Notes under the pieces: model-generated
Seen by the model: the letters and a program-made list of their open reading frames with translations, nothing else
Told to the model about the DNA's origin: nothing
The model's database searches: none
Shown: positions 22,543 through 34,800 of the stretch, one piece after another
Numbering within the stretch: position 1 is the stretch's first letter
Layout: every line of letters begins with the position of its first letter
Translations under genes and position numbers: made by a program
Assembly (NCBI RefSeq): GCF_040807025.1
Contig: NC_090942.1
Location: 180,433,247 to 180,497,246 of the forward strand
Reading direction: 5' to 3'
Length of the DNA stretch: 64,000 nt
Source of the DNA: Struthio camelus
Taxonomy: Eukaryota; Chordata; Aves; Struthioniformes; Struthionidae

Positions 22543-23600
22543 CTAGGTTAAAGATCTCCTTACCAGGTTGGCCAGTCTGTTGGCAAAGACACACGTGCCC
22601 CATCTCTTTCTATCAGCTGTCGATCTTCAAACGGAGTCCCAAGGTTATAGAAACCAAAACCCTGTTGTCAACACCAGCGACGCAGGCAGTTGCTAACTTG
22701 GAGAATCCATCTACTCCTCCTCCCATCCTTAACTGGCTGAATCGAGGAGAAAATGACCTGGGCTCTCAGATCCTTGACCACTATCCCCAGACCTCTGAAA
22801 TCCTGTTTGATACTTTCCAAGCTGCTCTTGGTATCATTGGTGCCCATGTGGAAGAGCAGTAGAGGGTAACAGTCAGATGAGTGGACAAGGCTTGGCAGTC
22901 TCTCCATGACTTCTCTGATTTAAGCCCCTGGCAGGCAGCAAACCTCTCTAGACAAGCTATCAGGTCAGCAGATGGATGCCTCTGTTCCATGCAGCAGGGA
23001 GTCACCCACACAATCAGTCACTGCTTCTACCAGGTGTTCCTACACAACACATGGTCCATCAGCCCAGTTCCTTCACTTGAAGCCCTGCCCAACTCCTCCT
23101 CAGCTTGGAGGGCACTAAACCTGTTCATCAACTGCAAATCTTCAGGAGGAGCAAGAGCCTTTCTCTTCATACGAGGAGTGACCAGTTTCCAGCCTTCATC
23201 TTCTACAGAGTTATGACTTACTGTTCCACATGGCACAGAGCATGCCTGCACCTCAACTTCTGTGGAGGGTTGAGACTCCTGAAGCTGTAGGGTCTCTAAG
23301 AATATCCTCTTGCTCATCTTCTCAGATGCTACACAGCCTACTTACTTCCTCCCGTAACTCCTTTACCTGGCAGCACAACTCATCATCAGCAGCATACCTT
23401 CTGCAGAAGAGATGACTGAGCCTCACAGAGAGGCCCCAGGCACTCCCTGAAAACTGAGACCTGTAGAGGTACCCGGACTGTCAGAAGATCTGTCTGGGTG
23501 AAAGCCTCTGACACAGCAACTCCAACAGCTGAGCTCTGTGGTGTGTCAAAACCATACCTGAGGGAACGTACACTACTAAGACTGGAGATGAAGAAGCCGT
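22543..23600 (-). pseudogene. CR1 ORF1 remnant with SGNH/GDSL-esterase domain (copy D)
   Basis: CR1 ORF1 encodes a nucleic-acid-associated protein with an SGNH-hydrolase (esterase) domain. The N-terminal part is readable as SEAFTQTD...VFRECLGPLCEAQSSLLQ (23386-23631) and as a segment containing EDEGWKLVTPRMKRKA and NRFSALQAEEELG (23027-23317). The esterase block I GDSLL sits near 23000, and LLLFHMGTND (block III) near 22850 in another frame (22668-22907). The C-terminal catalytic DGIHLT segment visible in copy G is removed here by a deletion of about 20 bp near 22600, so the catalytic His is gone. At least three frames are needed to read it, plus internal stops. The stop at 22543-22545 matches the ORF1 end in copy G. 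Confidence 0.85.
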
Positions 23601-23640
23601 GTGAAGGAAACGATGTGATGTTAGTCAACAAGAAACATTA

Positions 23641-26600
23641 AAAGCAAGTATATTTGAAATACACCTTTCTCTGGGATTTATTATATAGAAGAAACTCACA
23701 TAAATGTGGTAGATATGGCACTATCCTGAGCCCTACTGCAGTGGAAGCTATCAGCCAGGTGGGATAGCATAGCATATATTATATCGTAGTAAGCATTTAC
23801 AAATGAATAAGTGCATTGTGACTGTCTTGTCAATATATTAGAGGTTCTCTGATGCTAATGGAATTACATACCTTTAAGGGATCAAGTACCTTTAAGGGTT
23901 AAGCAGAGAAATACCTAGCTGGTGCTTCTGAACTTAAGCTGGGCTACAGGAGAGGAGAAATGACAAATATTTGAGACTGTTTAGAGAGCAATATTTACAC
24001 TGTGGCCTAAATAAACATAAGGAAAAGTTTCCTAAATACCTAGGGAACTGTAGAGTCAAATGGGAAGAGGCTATCACAAAATAGTGGCAGCTACTCAGCA
24101 ATTACTGTGATTTCAAACCTGTGTTTAAGTACCTCACCCGTACACAACTCTTAAGTCACTTACAACTCAGCTCAGCCTCCTAAATGTAGATGTCTAATAC
24201 CATTCAGGATGCTGTAGGGCTCATCAAGACATCTTCATGGAAGTGGCAGAGAGGACACAGGGCCCCAGAGAGACCCATGGCTTACTGGTGCAACAGCTGA
24301 AGGCCACAGGAGTCCACAGGGGAGCCTCAAATAGCACAAGACACCTGTGTGTGGCCAAATGAATTGAGATCCCACTGGCTGTTCAGCTGAACAGCTAGCT
24401 AGGTTCCATTGGAGGACTGGGGAGTAGAATCAGATTGGGATTCAGCTGAACAAAAATAGATATTTAGTGGCATCTGAGAGAGAAGTCACAGTGGTATCCT
24501 GCATGGCCTCCAGAAACTTTTCCAGAATAATGTGCAGTATACGGCAATCCAAAATCAAGTATTCAATTTACACTAAAGATAAAATGAAAATTTTATATGT
24601 ATATTTCAAAACCTTGGTTTTTACTAAAGATGGAGTAAATCACATGAAAATAGAAACTTTCAAAGGGCATTTATTAAGACATATATCTGGCTTGCCAATA
24701 TTTTATCAATAGCACAGAGGTACTATATTTCAAGCAATGTTTATTGCAGTGCAGCACTTGGGGGCAGCAGGGATGGGGGAGAGGTTGATTTCAAGTGCTC
24801 CAGTCCCTTGCCACTTAATAACTTAATTTGACCTACATGAAAAATGGATATAAAACACCAAAATATCAGAATTGTTGTACTGTATACAGTGCATGTATGA
24901 GTGACCTCAAAAAGGTATAAGAAAATGGAAAACCAGATTCTGAAGGTCGAATTATTTTACAAAATAAACCCATTGACGTCAGTAGAATTATTATAAGTAT
25001 GCATTTACTTTCCTGTCACAAGTGGCATGAGGGAAAGAAAGAAAGAGTTTTACTGAAATTCTAAATTAGCTCCATCTCATCTCTTCCATCTGTTCTGTCC
25101 CAAATTAATTCACCCTGTCTTCCTTTGCTGTAAGTAGGAAGAAATGAAAAACAACCCAAACTATCATAGTGCTTCCTGAAATGCATTTGTCAGTGCAATT
25201 TCAAATGGAGTATTTCCTACCTAAAGAGATATTTGATTAATTTGTTCATGTTTAAACAAAGGCTCAGGAGGCAGAGCCGATGCACATATTTGTTTTTGAA
25301 ATTGCTTAACCTGGAATAGACATAGTCCTCATCTAATTTGGAAGGCTGAATGCAGCTTCATCTGTATTACACAACGTTGGCATGTATGCTGTAAGAGCCA
25401 TGGATGATATAGGTCTAAAAGCCTGCAGATCATTTTCTTGCACTGCATTGATGCAGATTTAGTGATCTATGTCTGCATCTATCAAAAATATCTCATTAAA
25501 ATTACACTAAAAGAGCTGAATTGTGGGTTTCAAAGCATTCACCTATATTGGTAAAAAGAAGGCTTAGGAGGGTGGATAATTTCCACATAAAAACCAGTCT
25601 GAAGAACTACGTCTAGTCTGATGGTGTGATACAGATTTGCTAAACTTTTCCAGCACTGGTCCAGTAACGACATTTACATTTTTCTCCAAATTATCTCTTA
25701 TGAAGTGTTTAGTAGTTAACTAGAATATCTCTCACTCACTGTGGCTGTACATTCATGTTCTAATACAAGCAACATACATATTCTGATGAAAAATAGAAAA
25801 ACTTTTTGTTTCTATATTTATCTATGGGCCAATTGTGACTATCTATGTAAACATATTGATGTGGGTATATTGTGAGAATACTATTGATGAAAACAAAGAC
25901 ACAAGAGAAATTTAGTAAACTCTTCCCTAATAGCATTTTCTTCTTAACTGGAACAAAAATTGCTATCACGTAATCGTTAGAATGAAAAAGAAACAAGTCA
26001 GAAAAGCAAACACACAGGAAAAAAAAAAACCTGAAAGAATAATAATTTTCTTAAAGAAAATAATCAGTATTATAAAAAGTAAGCTATTTTTTCAAAATAA
26101 AATCTGTGAAGGACGACACAAGTATAAAGCCAAATTGTACGTGCAGTAATGTTGTTTGTGCAACACAGCTAGTTGTAAAGGTTCATTGGCAATTATCTGT
26201 TCAATTAAGCTTGTAGTACTGCACGCTCAGATACACTATATCTAATCCTCACTCGGACTAATCATTTAAATTGCTCCTAAGGTAGTATTTCCATGTATTT
26301 TCATTTATGCATTGTTTGGATTAAAATCCATGTTTTAAATGGCGTATAGCATAGCCACAAGATAGTACTTAGTCAAGAGGACAAAGTAACCAGCTTTTTT
26401 TCTGTTAAAGAAGAGTGAAGACAGTACAGGAAATACAAGAACTAATATGAAGCAATGTATTTAGATGGAGAAATTCACACAACGCATGTAGCCAGCACAG
26501 TCTTGCACATACACCAAAGCAAAAATGAAGATTTTTTCCTCTATGGAGAAAGTGTTTTAAAGTAAGGAGAACAGCTGAGGGGGAGGCATGGTGAATATAT

Positions 26601-26756
26601 CTTTGAGTTATGATGGATCTTAAAACTTATATAGCAAATATCTCTTTTAAAACATAGTTGCATGTAGTATTATATTATTATAAACTCAGTATATTGTTTT
26701 TCATGTTACTCTTTTCTACCAATTTACAGTTAACTAACCAAATACCCTCCACACAG
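23641..26756. other. Gene-free stretch
   Basis: TACCTTTAAGGG occurs twice near 23870-23900. A GC-richer, unrecognised patch lies at about 24190-24430. From 25190 to 25560 the sequence is non-repetitive and could be conserved non-coding DNA, but this cannot be judged from one sequence. Confidence 0.4.
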
Positions 26757-26988
26757 ACAGGGCAAGAGTCTAGCACATGGCAAAGAACTTCTTCCCTGTG
26801 AGGGTGGCAGAGCACTGGAGCAGGTTGGCCAGAGAGGCTGTGGAGTCTCCTTCGCTGCAGATATTCAAAACCTGCCTGGACATGATCCTGGGCAACGTGC
26901 TCTAGAGGACCCTGCTTGAGCAGGGAGGTTGGGCTAGATGATCTCCAGAGGTCCCTTCCAACCTCAGCCATTCTGTGATTCTGTGATT
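26757..26988 (+). mobile_element. CR1 LINE copy E, short 3' end
   Basis: Plus-strand copy: about 150 bp of ORF2 C-terminus (NFFPVRVAEHWSRLAREAVESP and IFKTCLDMILGN), stop near 26905, then the 3'UTR core 'ggttgggctagatgatctcc' and two ATTCTGTG tail units ending at 26988. It is severely 5'-truncated at about 26757. Confidence 0.95.
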
Positions 26989-28658
26989 GAAGAGCCATTT
27001 CAGGCTGAGCTTGTCTTAACCCAAGACAATAGTATATATAGTGTTACTGATGATATGGCTTAGTTATCACACTATACTGAAGTGTCTGTTGTGTGCCAGG
27101 AGGAGAATGAAAACCTGCCCAACAGCATAAAGACTAGAATTTCTAGGCAATACCCTTGGCCAGTATGGATACTCATAAGATCTATGAATCAACCTTCATG
27201 ATTTTCCATGGCCTGGAGAATGAGTAAGTTACATCTCTTTTTATTCAGGTAATGATATTATTTGCCTAGGTAAAAATAAATGCAATTTAGGGTCTCTGTA
27301 AAGCTGGAGATGTGTTCTGTCACACAGTGATCAGCATGATGGCCATAATGTGGGGATAGATGACAACTATATTTCCCATATTTATTTAGATTGCTCCAAT
27401 TTTTTTCCCAATATCAGACTCATTTCTCAGCAAGAAACAGAGTCTGGAGGGGGAACATTCATGGCAGTGATGGCTCTAAAGCAACAGAATGACCTCTCTC
27501 AAGGAAGTATGTTTTCAGTGCAGAACAGGCAAGTAGCTCCTAGCCAAAACGTCTGTACTCATTGCTGGGTATCCCACCTGAGGAGAGGAATATTAAACCG
27601 AACCTGCCAATGTGGTGAAAGGAATCAGGATCACTATAGAGAGGTTTCTGACGGTATTAAGAGATGGAGGTCGACATAAGAATCTATTAAATTGTGAAAA
27701 AAAAAAGAAAGAAAAGAAAATTGCAGCGGCGGAGTTATTTGCATAATAGGATGACAAAGAAAAAATAAGCTAATTTACCAACCTTTTTTAAACTTGATTT
27801 AAACAATAAAGTCAGACCGAATATTAAAATTGAAGTTAGCAACCACCTTTTTTTTTCTCACTTCCAATGTAAGATTTTATAATTTTATGAAGCATTTTAT
27901 TATTGCAGAATTTTAGTTGAAAGACAATGTGTATATCCTGGAATATGTGAAGTCAAGATGTTTCTCAGAATATTCATTCAGTTATCTTATGCTCACATAC
28001 TTTGCTAATCTGGACTACTGGTTAGAATATCTATTCCTCATCATTTTCTTGGCAAAGAAAGTAGTGTATACAGTGATATTATGAAACTAGTGATAGGGAA
28101 TCAAAGAAATAGTGAGTTAAGGACTGTGGCACATGGAGGAACTTAGAGCATGAGACAAAAAATTACAGCATTCATCACATTCTTTTGGGCAGAATTCATG
28201 AAAAATGGTAAAATATTGATGAAAAATACAGTTTTACAATGTAAAGCAATTCTTAAAGGTTTTTTGTTTTCGATAAAAACATCTCAATAACATAAATGTC
28301 TCTGGAAAACACAATTGGAAGAGATATATTTTGCCTCTTTTCGCACATTTAAGAACTTCATCTTCTGCAACCAGAATTGCATTTAAGTGGACATATGGTT
28401 TCATTTTGATTTAGTGGCTTTCAGATGAAAGAAAAGGAACACAAAAATGCAAGGAAAGATCATTTTTTGTACTGTAAAAATATCACCTCTAACTAGCTTT
28501 ATGACAAATGGAGAAATCACTAAAAGTGAATACATAAAAAATGTAGAAGTTACTGCAGCCCTTTTATTCTCCACATGTTCATGATTAATCTCACCTAAAC
28601 TTTAGCTGCTAAATATTAATATGGTAAGCGTACATTAGCTACTGAGAAAAAGCTGTTT
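26989..28658. other. AT-rich gene-free stretch
   Basis: A 109-codon frame at 27350-27679 has no recognisable domain, and its start is not supported. No transposon is recognised. Confidence 0.5.
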
Positions 28659-28849
28659 AGAGGGAGGGAGAAAAAAAGAGAGAGAAAAAAGAAAGAGGGG
28701 AAAGAAAAAGAGAGAGGAAGGAAAGAAGGAAGAAGGAAAGACAGACGGATAGAAAGAAAGAAAGGAGAGAAAGAAAGAAAGAAAGAAAGAAAAAAAGAAA
28801 GAAAGAAAAAAGAAAAGCAGGAAAGAAGGAAAGGAAGGAAGGAAGAAAA
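28659..28849. repeat. 190-bp polypurine tract, (GAAA)n/(GGAA)n rich
   Basis: Almost entirely A/G on the plus strand, with only a few pyrimidines (for example in 'gacagacgg' near 28740 and 'agcagg' near 28818). The core consists of GAAA tetranucleotides. Mirror-symmetric purine runs of this sort can in principle adopt triplex (H-DNA) structures. Confidence 0.95.
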
Positions 28850-30337
28850 TCAGTTCTGGAGAGTGGCTATGTTTGTGCAGTCGAATGCCAGTGTAGACAT
28901 CTATTAATTACAGTAGGAACTTGCTTCCCTCTCTCACATGTGAACACCTACAGCTGACGCTGTTAACACATTTTACATTGGAAATATCAAAATAATTATT
29001 TCCTACTGGTAATACAGAGCTCCATAAAGAAATGCCAACTATTACCTTGAATTTTATAAGTACTCTGCTGACAAGCTCAGTTTTTAATTTATAAGTTTTT
29101 AGTTTATATTTTAATTTTAATTTATAAGCTGAAGGATAATCAAGATTAATTTAGATTGCAATTTTTCAATATAAAAAGTCTGAAATACATATTAATTTCT
29201 CAAAACATTATATTTTTAGTAACCTCTTTTTAACTTGTTTAACCAAAGCAGCAGGCATGCTTTGTACTGTGATATCCATACAAAGTTGATATCAAATATT
29301 TGATTGAAAAGCATAGATTTTAATTAACAGTAATATAATAAACAGACAGACGAGGAGTAAAAGGACACTGGTCTGATGTATAGCAGCTTTTCTGCTCTAT
29401 GCTTATTTTATCAACTGCAAAGAGCTATAATGAAAACCTTCTTTAAGATTTTGCATGAAAAAAACTTCCTGACTATTAATGAAACCTTAGAGATTTGTAG
29501 GTGTTTGTGGACTGTGTGTGCTGGGCGGGGGAGTTCGTTTTTCCCCTCATCTGTAATGTCAACAGTAGTTTCTTAGAGCTTCTGGATTTAATTTCTTGCA
29601 TTTTTTATTTTTTTAAAGGGGGATAATTATTACAGAAAATCCTGTTTCAGATATTTGAATGTAAAATCATTTAAATGTGCCAGCCAGACTATTTATAGCA
29701 GCTAGTTTTCATTGTTAATACTAAACAAATCAATTATGATTGTTTTTAGATTTGGTACAAGCTAATCTCCGTGAAGTCTGTGTAGTGCGATATCCTCTAT
29801 ATGCTGTGAAAGGGTGTCCCCCCTTCCCAGTTCCCTTTTGAAAGTAAAGAAAATCTTGAGTCCTTTTTTTTTTTTTTTTTAGCACAAGGGAAATTCATCC
29901 ACATGTAATTCCTTTTACAGAGTTTCAGATGCATCCTGATCGAAATGCTTATCTTTCTGGTGGAGAATATGTCATTTATGTCTGAATGTCAGAAGTTATA
30001 ATCAGATTAGTATTCAATGGAAAAAAAAAAAAACTATAAAACTTTTTACTCACAGGAATTTTTATACTCTCCTTAGTACTGTCTCTGCTGAATAAATCAT
30101 ACTTATCAGCTGATTTTACCAGATTCTAATGCTTACTAAATGAATGTACAGATGAATGGCAGTATTATTTAATCTTTCCATGCTCAGTTCAGGAAATGCT
30201 GTGGCTAGACGGGAATGGTACAAGGAAGGAATAGGCAGCACATCCCATTGCAAGGCCAACATGTTGTTCCTGACCTGATGACAATAGTAATTTATTAAGC
30301 ATTATTATATTTAAACTAATAACATTGTTATTTTATT
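28850..30337. other. AT-rich gene-free stretch
   Basis: Poly(T) near 29862-29880 and poly(A) near 30020-30033. No gene is recognised. Confidence 0.5.
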
Positions 30338-30424
30338 ACAGAATCACAGAATCACAGAATCGTATAGGTTGGAAGGGATCTCTGGAGATCATCTAGTCCA
30401 ACCTCCCTGCTCAAGCAGGGTCCT

Positions 30425-31869
30425 CTAGAGCAGATTGCCCAGGATCACATCCAGGCAGGTTTTGAATATCTCCAGCGAAGGAGACTCCACCACCTCTCTG
30501 GGCAACCTGTGCCAATGCTCTGTCACCCTCACAGGGAAGAAGTTTTTTCTCAGGTTCAGATGGAACTTCCTGTGGTTCAGTTTCTGCCCGTTGCCTCTTG
30601 TCCTGTTGCTGGGCACCACGGAGAAGAGACAGAGACCGGCCTCATCCTCTTGACACTCCCCCTTCAGATACTTCTACACGTTGATGAGATCACCTCCCAG
30701 TCTTCTCTTCTGCAGGCTGAACAGGCCCAGCTCTCGCAGCCTTTCTTCATAGCAGAGAAGCTCCAGTCCCCGAATCATCTTTGTAGCCCTCCGCTGCACT
30801 CCCTCCAGTAGTGCCACGTCTCTCTTGTCCTGGGGAGCCCAGAATTGGACACAGCACTCCAGGTGAGGCCTCATCTGAGGCTGAGGAGAGGGGCAGGATC
30901 ACCTCCCTCCACCTGCTGGCAACACTCTGCCTAAGGCACCCCAGGATCCCATTGACCTTCTTGGCCACAAGGGCACACTGCTGCCTCATGCTCGACTTGT
31001 TGTCCACCAGCACTCCAGGTCCTTCTTGGCAGAGCTGCTTTCCAACAGGTCAACCCCCAGCCTGGACTGCTGCATAGGATTATTTCCCCTGAGGGGCAGG
31101 ACCTTGCACTTGCCTTGGTTGAACTTCAGGAGGTTCCTCTCCGCCCACCTCTCCAGCCTCTCCAGGTCCCTCTGAATGGCAGCACAGCCTTCTGGTGTGT
31201 TAGCCTCTCTCCCCAGTTTTGTAGCATCAGCAAACTTGCTGAGGGTGCACTCTGTGCCTTCCTCCAGGTCATTGATGAATACATTGAACAAGACTGGACC
31301 CAGGACTGACCCCTGGGGGACACCGCTAGCTACAGGCCTCCAACTTGACTCTGCGCCACCACTGACCACAACCCTCTGAGCTCGGCCATCCAGCCACTTC
31401 TCAGTCCACCTCACTGTCCACTCATCCAGCCCCACACTTCCTGAGCTTACCTAGGAGGATGGGATGGGAGACAGTGTCAGAAGCCTTGCTGAAGGCCAGG
31501 CAGACAACATCCACTGCTCTGCCCTCCTCTACCCAGCCAGCCATTCCATCAGAGAAGGCTATCAGATTGGTCAAGCATGATTTCCCTTTGGTGAATCCAT
31601 GCTGACTACTCCTGATCACCTTCTTGTCCTCCAGATGCTTAGTGAGGACCTCCAAGGTGAGCTGCTCCATCACCTTTCCAGGGCTGGAGGTGAGGCTGAC
31701 AGGCCTGTAGTTTCCTGCCTCCTTCTTCTTGCCCTTTTTGGAAGACTGGCGTGACATTGGCTTTCTTCCAGTCCTCAGGCACCTCTCCTGATCTCCAGGA
31801 CCTTTCCAAGACGATGGAGAGTGGCCTAGCGATAACATCCGCCAGTTCCCCCAGCACTCGTGGGTGCAC
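30425..31869 (-). pseudogene. CR1 ORF2 reverse transcriptase remnant (copy F)
   Basis: The RT fingers read as [17 protein letters not shown] and [20 protein letters not shown]. Motif A is CLAFSKASD, where the family has a catalytic Asp (codon 31494-31496 now encodes Ala). A one-base insertion in the CCCC run near 31430 shifts the frame. Motif B is intact ([13 protein letters not shown]), but motif C reads FADATKL, with the second catalytic Asp replaced by Ala (codon 31223-31225). Another shift occurs just before DLECWWTT, and the shared shift near 30880 separates the C-terminal domain. Two of the metal-binding aspartates are lost, so it is inactive. Confidence 0.92.
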
Positions 31870-31877
31870 TCGTGGGT
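31854..31877. repeat. 12-bp tandem repeat at 5' end of CR1 copy F
   Basis: GCACTCGTGGGT at 31854-31865 is repeated at 31866-31877. Copy B has only one copy at the equivalent place, so the second arose at the insertion junction. Confidence 0.85.
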
Positions 31878-34800
31878 ATTATCCTTGTTACCATTGTCTT
31901 TTGTATAAATTTGAGGAAACGTGAGATTATTATTCTGTGAGCCCTTTGCTAAAAGTGTCAATTATACTATAGTTCTAGATGTATTTCTTTTACAGAAGTG
32001 CCTGCAACATGTTAAGTGACCCAAATAAATAAAAAAGAAATATTCGTTTTAAAGATTTCTGTTCCTATGTATACTGTATCATTTATTTAGATGGTTACGG
32101 AATAAGGCAAAGAAACACCTTTGCCTCTAATCTTAGTGATGTTTCTATGCATGTTGTAGAACAGTGTGTTTTGCTCTGATTTTGGATTTAAAATATAGGC
32201 CTGGAAAGCTTTGGCTTTCCCATTTTTTAATAATTTTTTCCCTATATCAAAGTAAAATACATAAAAGAAAGGCACAAAGTGTTTTTTTTAATATTTCAGA
32301 AGTAATTGCCACTGGCTTATGTTCTGGGTATTTTCATTTTCATCCCTTGAAACTTGTTGGATAAATTCCATATTAGTAGAGATGGATTTGGCATTGTTCT
32401 AGTTCATGGAATCACACTTACATAAACAAAGGCCAAAGAGTTTGGAATAGTGGCTGATTTGTCACACACTATTGACTAATTTTAATTTTTAACCCTCAAA
32501 TTTGGCTTTGTAATAGAAGTAGATTTAGACATATACCCTTTAGAGGGGTTATTCTTTGAACTTTTTCTTTGAAACTTTTCTTTCTCCAGCACTGGTTTTG
32601 CCTACGGCATTTGAGAAGGCAAAAGAAATAACATACTACGTGTTTGGCAGTAGTTGTGACATAGTCTGAAAGACAGTATCTAATCCTTGTTTGTAAATGG
32701 AACATTGTCATTGTTATAATACATCTATTAAGGAAGTTAAAAAGAAAACCCATATAATTAATATCAATTATTTTCACAGAGTTTGTGGAAATAGTAGCAG
32801 TATAACTTGCAGGGACTATAGAAAACCTTTCTCCATGGGAATATCAGTTCTAACAAACAACCTGAAATTAATGATGTAATAGTTCAGGTACAGTATGAAT
32901 GTAATTTACCATTGATGAATTCACAGACAAGAAAAATAAAGTTTAAGGAATTACCTTAAGATATAGTACACTCTTAAGTTGGGCTGAACCAACGCTTTGT
33001 CATTTCACATATATAGTAGCTACTGCTATGCCTTCAATTACTATTTCCTGTCTGCATATTAGAAAAACAAAAGTTGTTTTAGTATAGATTGGTATATATT
33101 AATTATATATGTCCCCTTAGGTATCAAAGATGGGGTTCATTTGCCAGGTCAGCTACTGCTCCAGTAGGACACAAGTTTTCTGTGGCTGCTCTACCATATC
33201 TACCATATCTACCAGCCCCATGTGGCTGCCTGAGATGCTTCAGGAAATCTCAGATGGCACAGTATGCAACGTTTGGGGAAATGAATCATGCTCAAAAGAT
33301 TGTGGGAGGTGGCTGTCCCCCACTTGGAAATTGGGATTCCACTTGGGATCCGGAGTACCCTTGCCCAAGGTTGCTTACAAACCTGCGCTGTAAGAATGAG
33401 CAAAGTTCAGGCTTGAGAGTGGTCTGGTGGGTGCCTTTAACAGTCAAAATAGGCACACAGTGAAGTGTACGTGTTCCAGTTACTACCTGCAGTTATCTCA
33501 CAACTTTCAGGCAGTGCCGTGACCTGTGGACAAGCTGCATCTGACACAGGGAGGGATAGAGCAAGGGAGAGATCATGGCACTTGGGTGCAAGCAGGGACT
33601 AAGCTACCCAGGGAGACCCCTAACACACAGCCTACCTTGGAAACAGAAGCTCCCCATACCAGACCATCAGTATGATCCCTCCATCATCACAACATCTCCC
33701 ATTCAAGCACAGGTCAGATGTGTAATCCTAGGCTTTGAGAGAATTAACTTTAGAGAGCTGTTAACAGTAGCCTAACAGTGACAGAATCAGGCCCTCAGTT
33801 GTGATTTTATTCATTTAAATCTAGGGAGTGCTAGCAGGGTAATTTGGTGAGGGCAGAGGCTATTATAGTTAAAGGGCTTATTTGAGCCCTTTAAGATTAA
33901 TCCTGTAATATTTTTCTTCTCCCTGACCCACCCACTCTCCTATCCGTATTGTTCTTTTCCATGGGCAGTGACATACAGTGCATCATCTGCTGGTATGAAA
34001 ATTGGAACAAATAGCCTCTGATGGCAAAGCCATAGCATAAGTGAAAAATTTTGCAATCTTTTAGACTACTCTTCACGTTTTACATTTCTGTCATGACAGC
34101 TTCATTTAAACCTTATGCAGTCTTTGGGGAAAATGGAAATAGGTTATCTTTATTTTTTAAATTATGTGACAGGACCAAAATCAAGGAAACACATTTCCTG
34201 ACTGCAAAATCATATTTTCAAGAATTTTTTTTTTTTATTAGAGTAAGATCAGCTACATGTAAAAAGTCTGAAATGCCATTTCAATTAGATTAATGAAAAA
34301 TTAAATACAAGATTTTCCCTAGCTGTCAGTATTTATTTGAATTTCAAGTTTTCTGTGCAACTTGTCTGCATATTCGACTTTCTACTATAAAATGTACAGA
34401 ATAATTACAATAATTTTTTAATACCATGAATGAACAAAGACATATAAATAATAGTATGATACCAATGGGATTGATAGAAAATATGCAAAAATAAATGAAA
34501 CCTCATACACTATCCATATGAATGAGTTTCATGATATATCTTAGAATATATAACCTGCCATGCTTGGGATCATATACAAAGCACATAATTTCCTACTAGC
34601 ATGTTTCCAGGGGAAAAAATGGTGTAAGTTGGTTTCGTTTAATTTAAGTTTGATAGTGCTCTTGGAAATTAGTGTAAATTCAATGTGGAATATCACTGAC
34701 AAATTAAAGTTGGAATTTAAATAAGTTTGAGGCTATTCAGTATGACATATTGCATCTCTGGCTTTTTATTAGTAACTGGAAATGTGGCAATATGTGGTAA

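Larger units (their letters stand above)
21145..23640 (-). mobile_element. CR1 LINE copy D, near 5' end present, internally deleted
   Basis: This copy reaches farther 5' than any other here. From 3' to 5' on the minus strand it holds two tail units and the 3'UTR end (21145-21235), a short RT segment ([13 protein letters not shown]), the ORF2 linker, a full endonuclease domain, the ORF2 start, and a long broken ORF1 reaching about 23600-23640. Against copy B two internal deletions are evident. One removes the RT fingers, between the linker (near 21305) and PGKVMEQ. The other joins the segment just after it directly to the 3'UTR at about 21230, removing the whole RT palm and C-terminal domain. 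The outer 5' boundary is approximate. Confidence 0.93.
30338..31877 (-). mobile_element. CR1 LINE copy F, 5'-truncated, 1.5 kb
   Basis: Minus-strand copy closely similar to copy B: two tail units at 30338, the 3'UTR, the RT C-terminal domain and the RT palm/fingers. It is truncated at about 31877 inside the RT N-terminal region (HPRVLGELAD). A 12-bp direct repeat marks the 5' junction. It is among the least diverged copies in the window. Confidence 0.96.

Noticed and set aside
27350..27679. 109-codon frame with a CxxC-like stretch (VCTHCWVSH, TCQCGE)
   Set aside because: Does not match a zinc-finger spacing. No conservation evidence is available and the flanks are AT-rich and non-coding.
33089..33463. 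124-codon open frame in a GC-richer patch, with several Cys residues
   Set aside because: No known domain or Cys spacing pattern, overlapped by frames in other phases, and no splice or promoter support.
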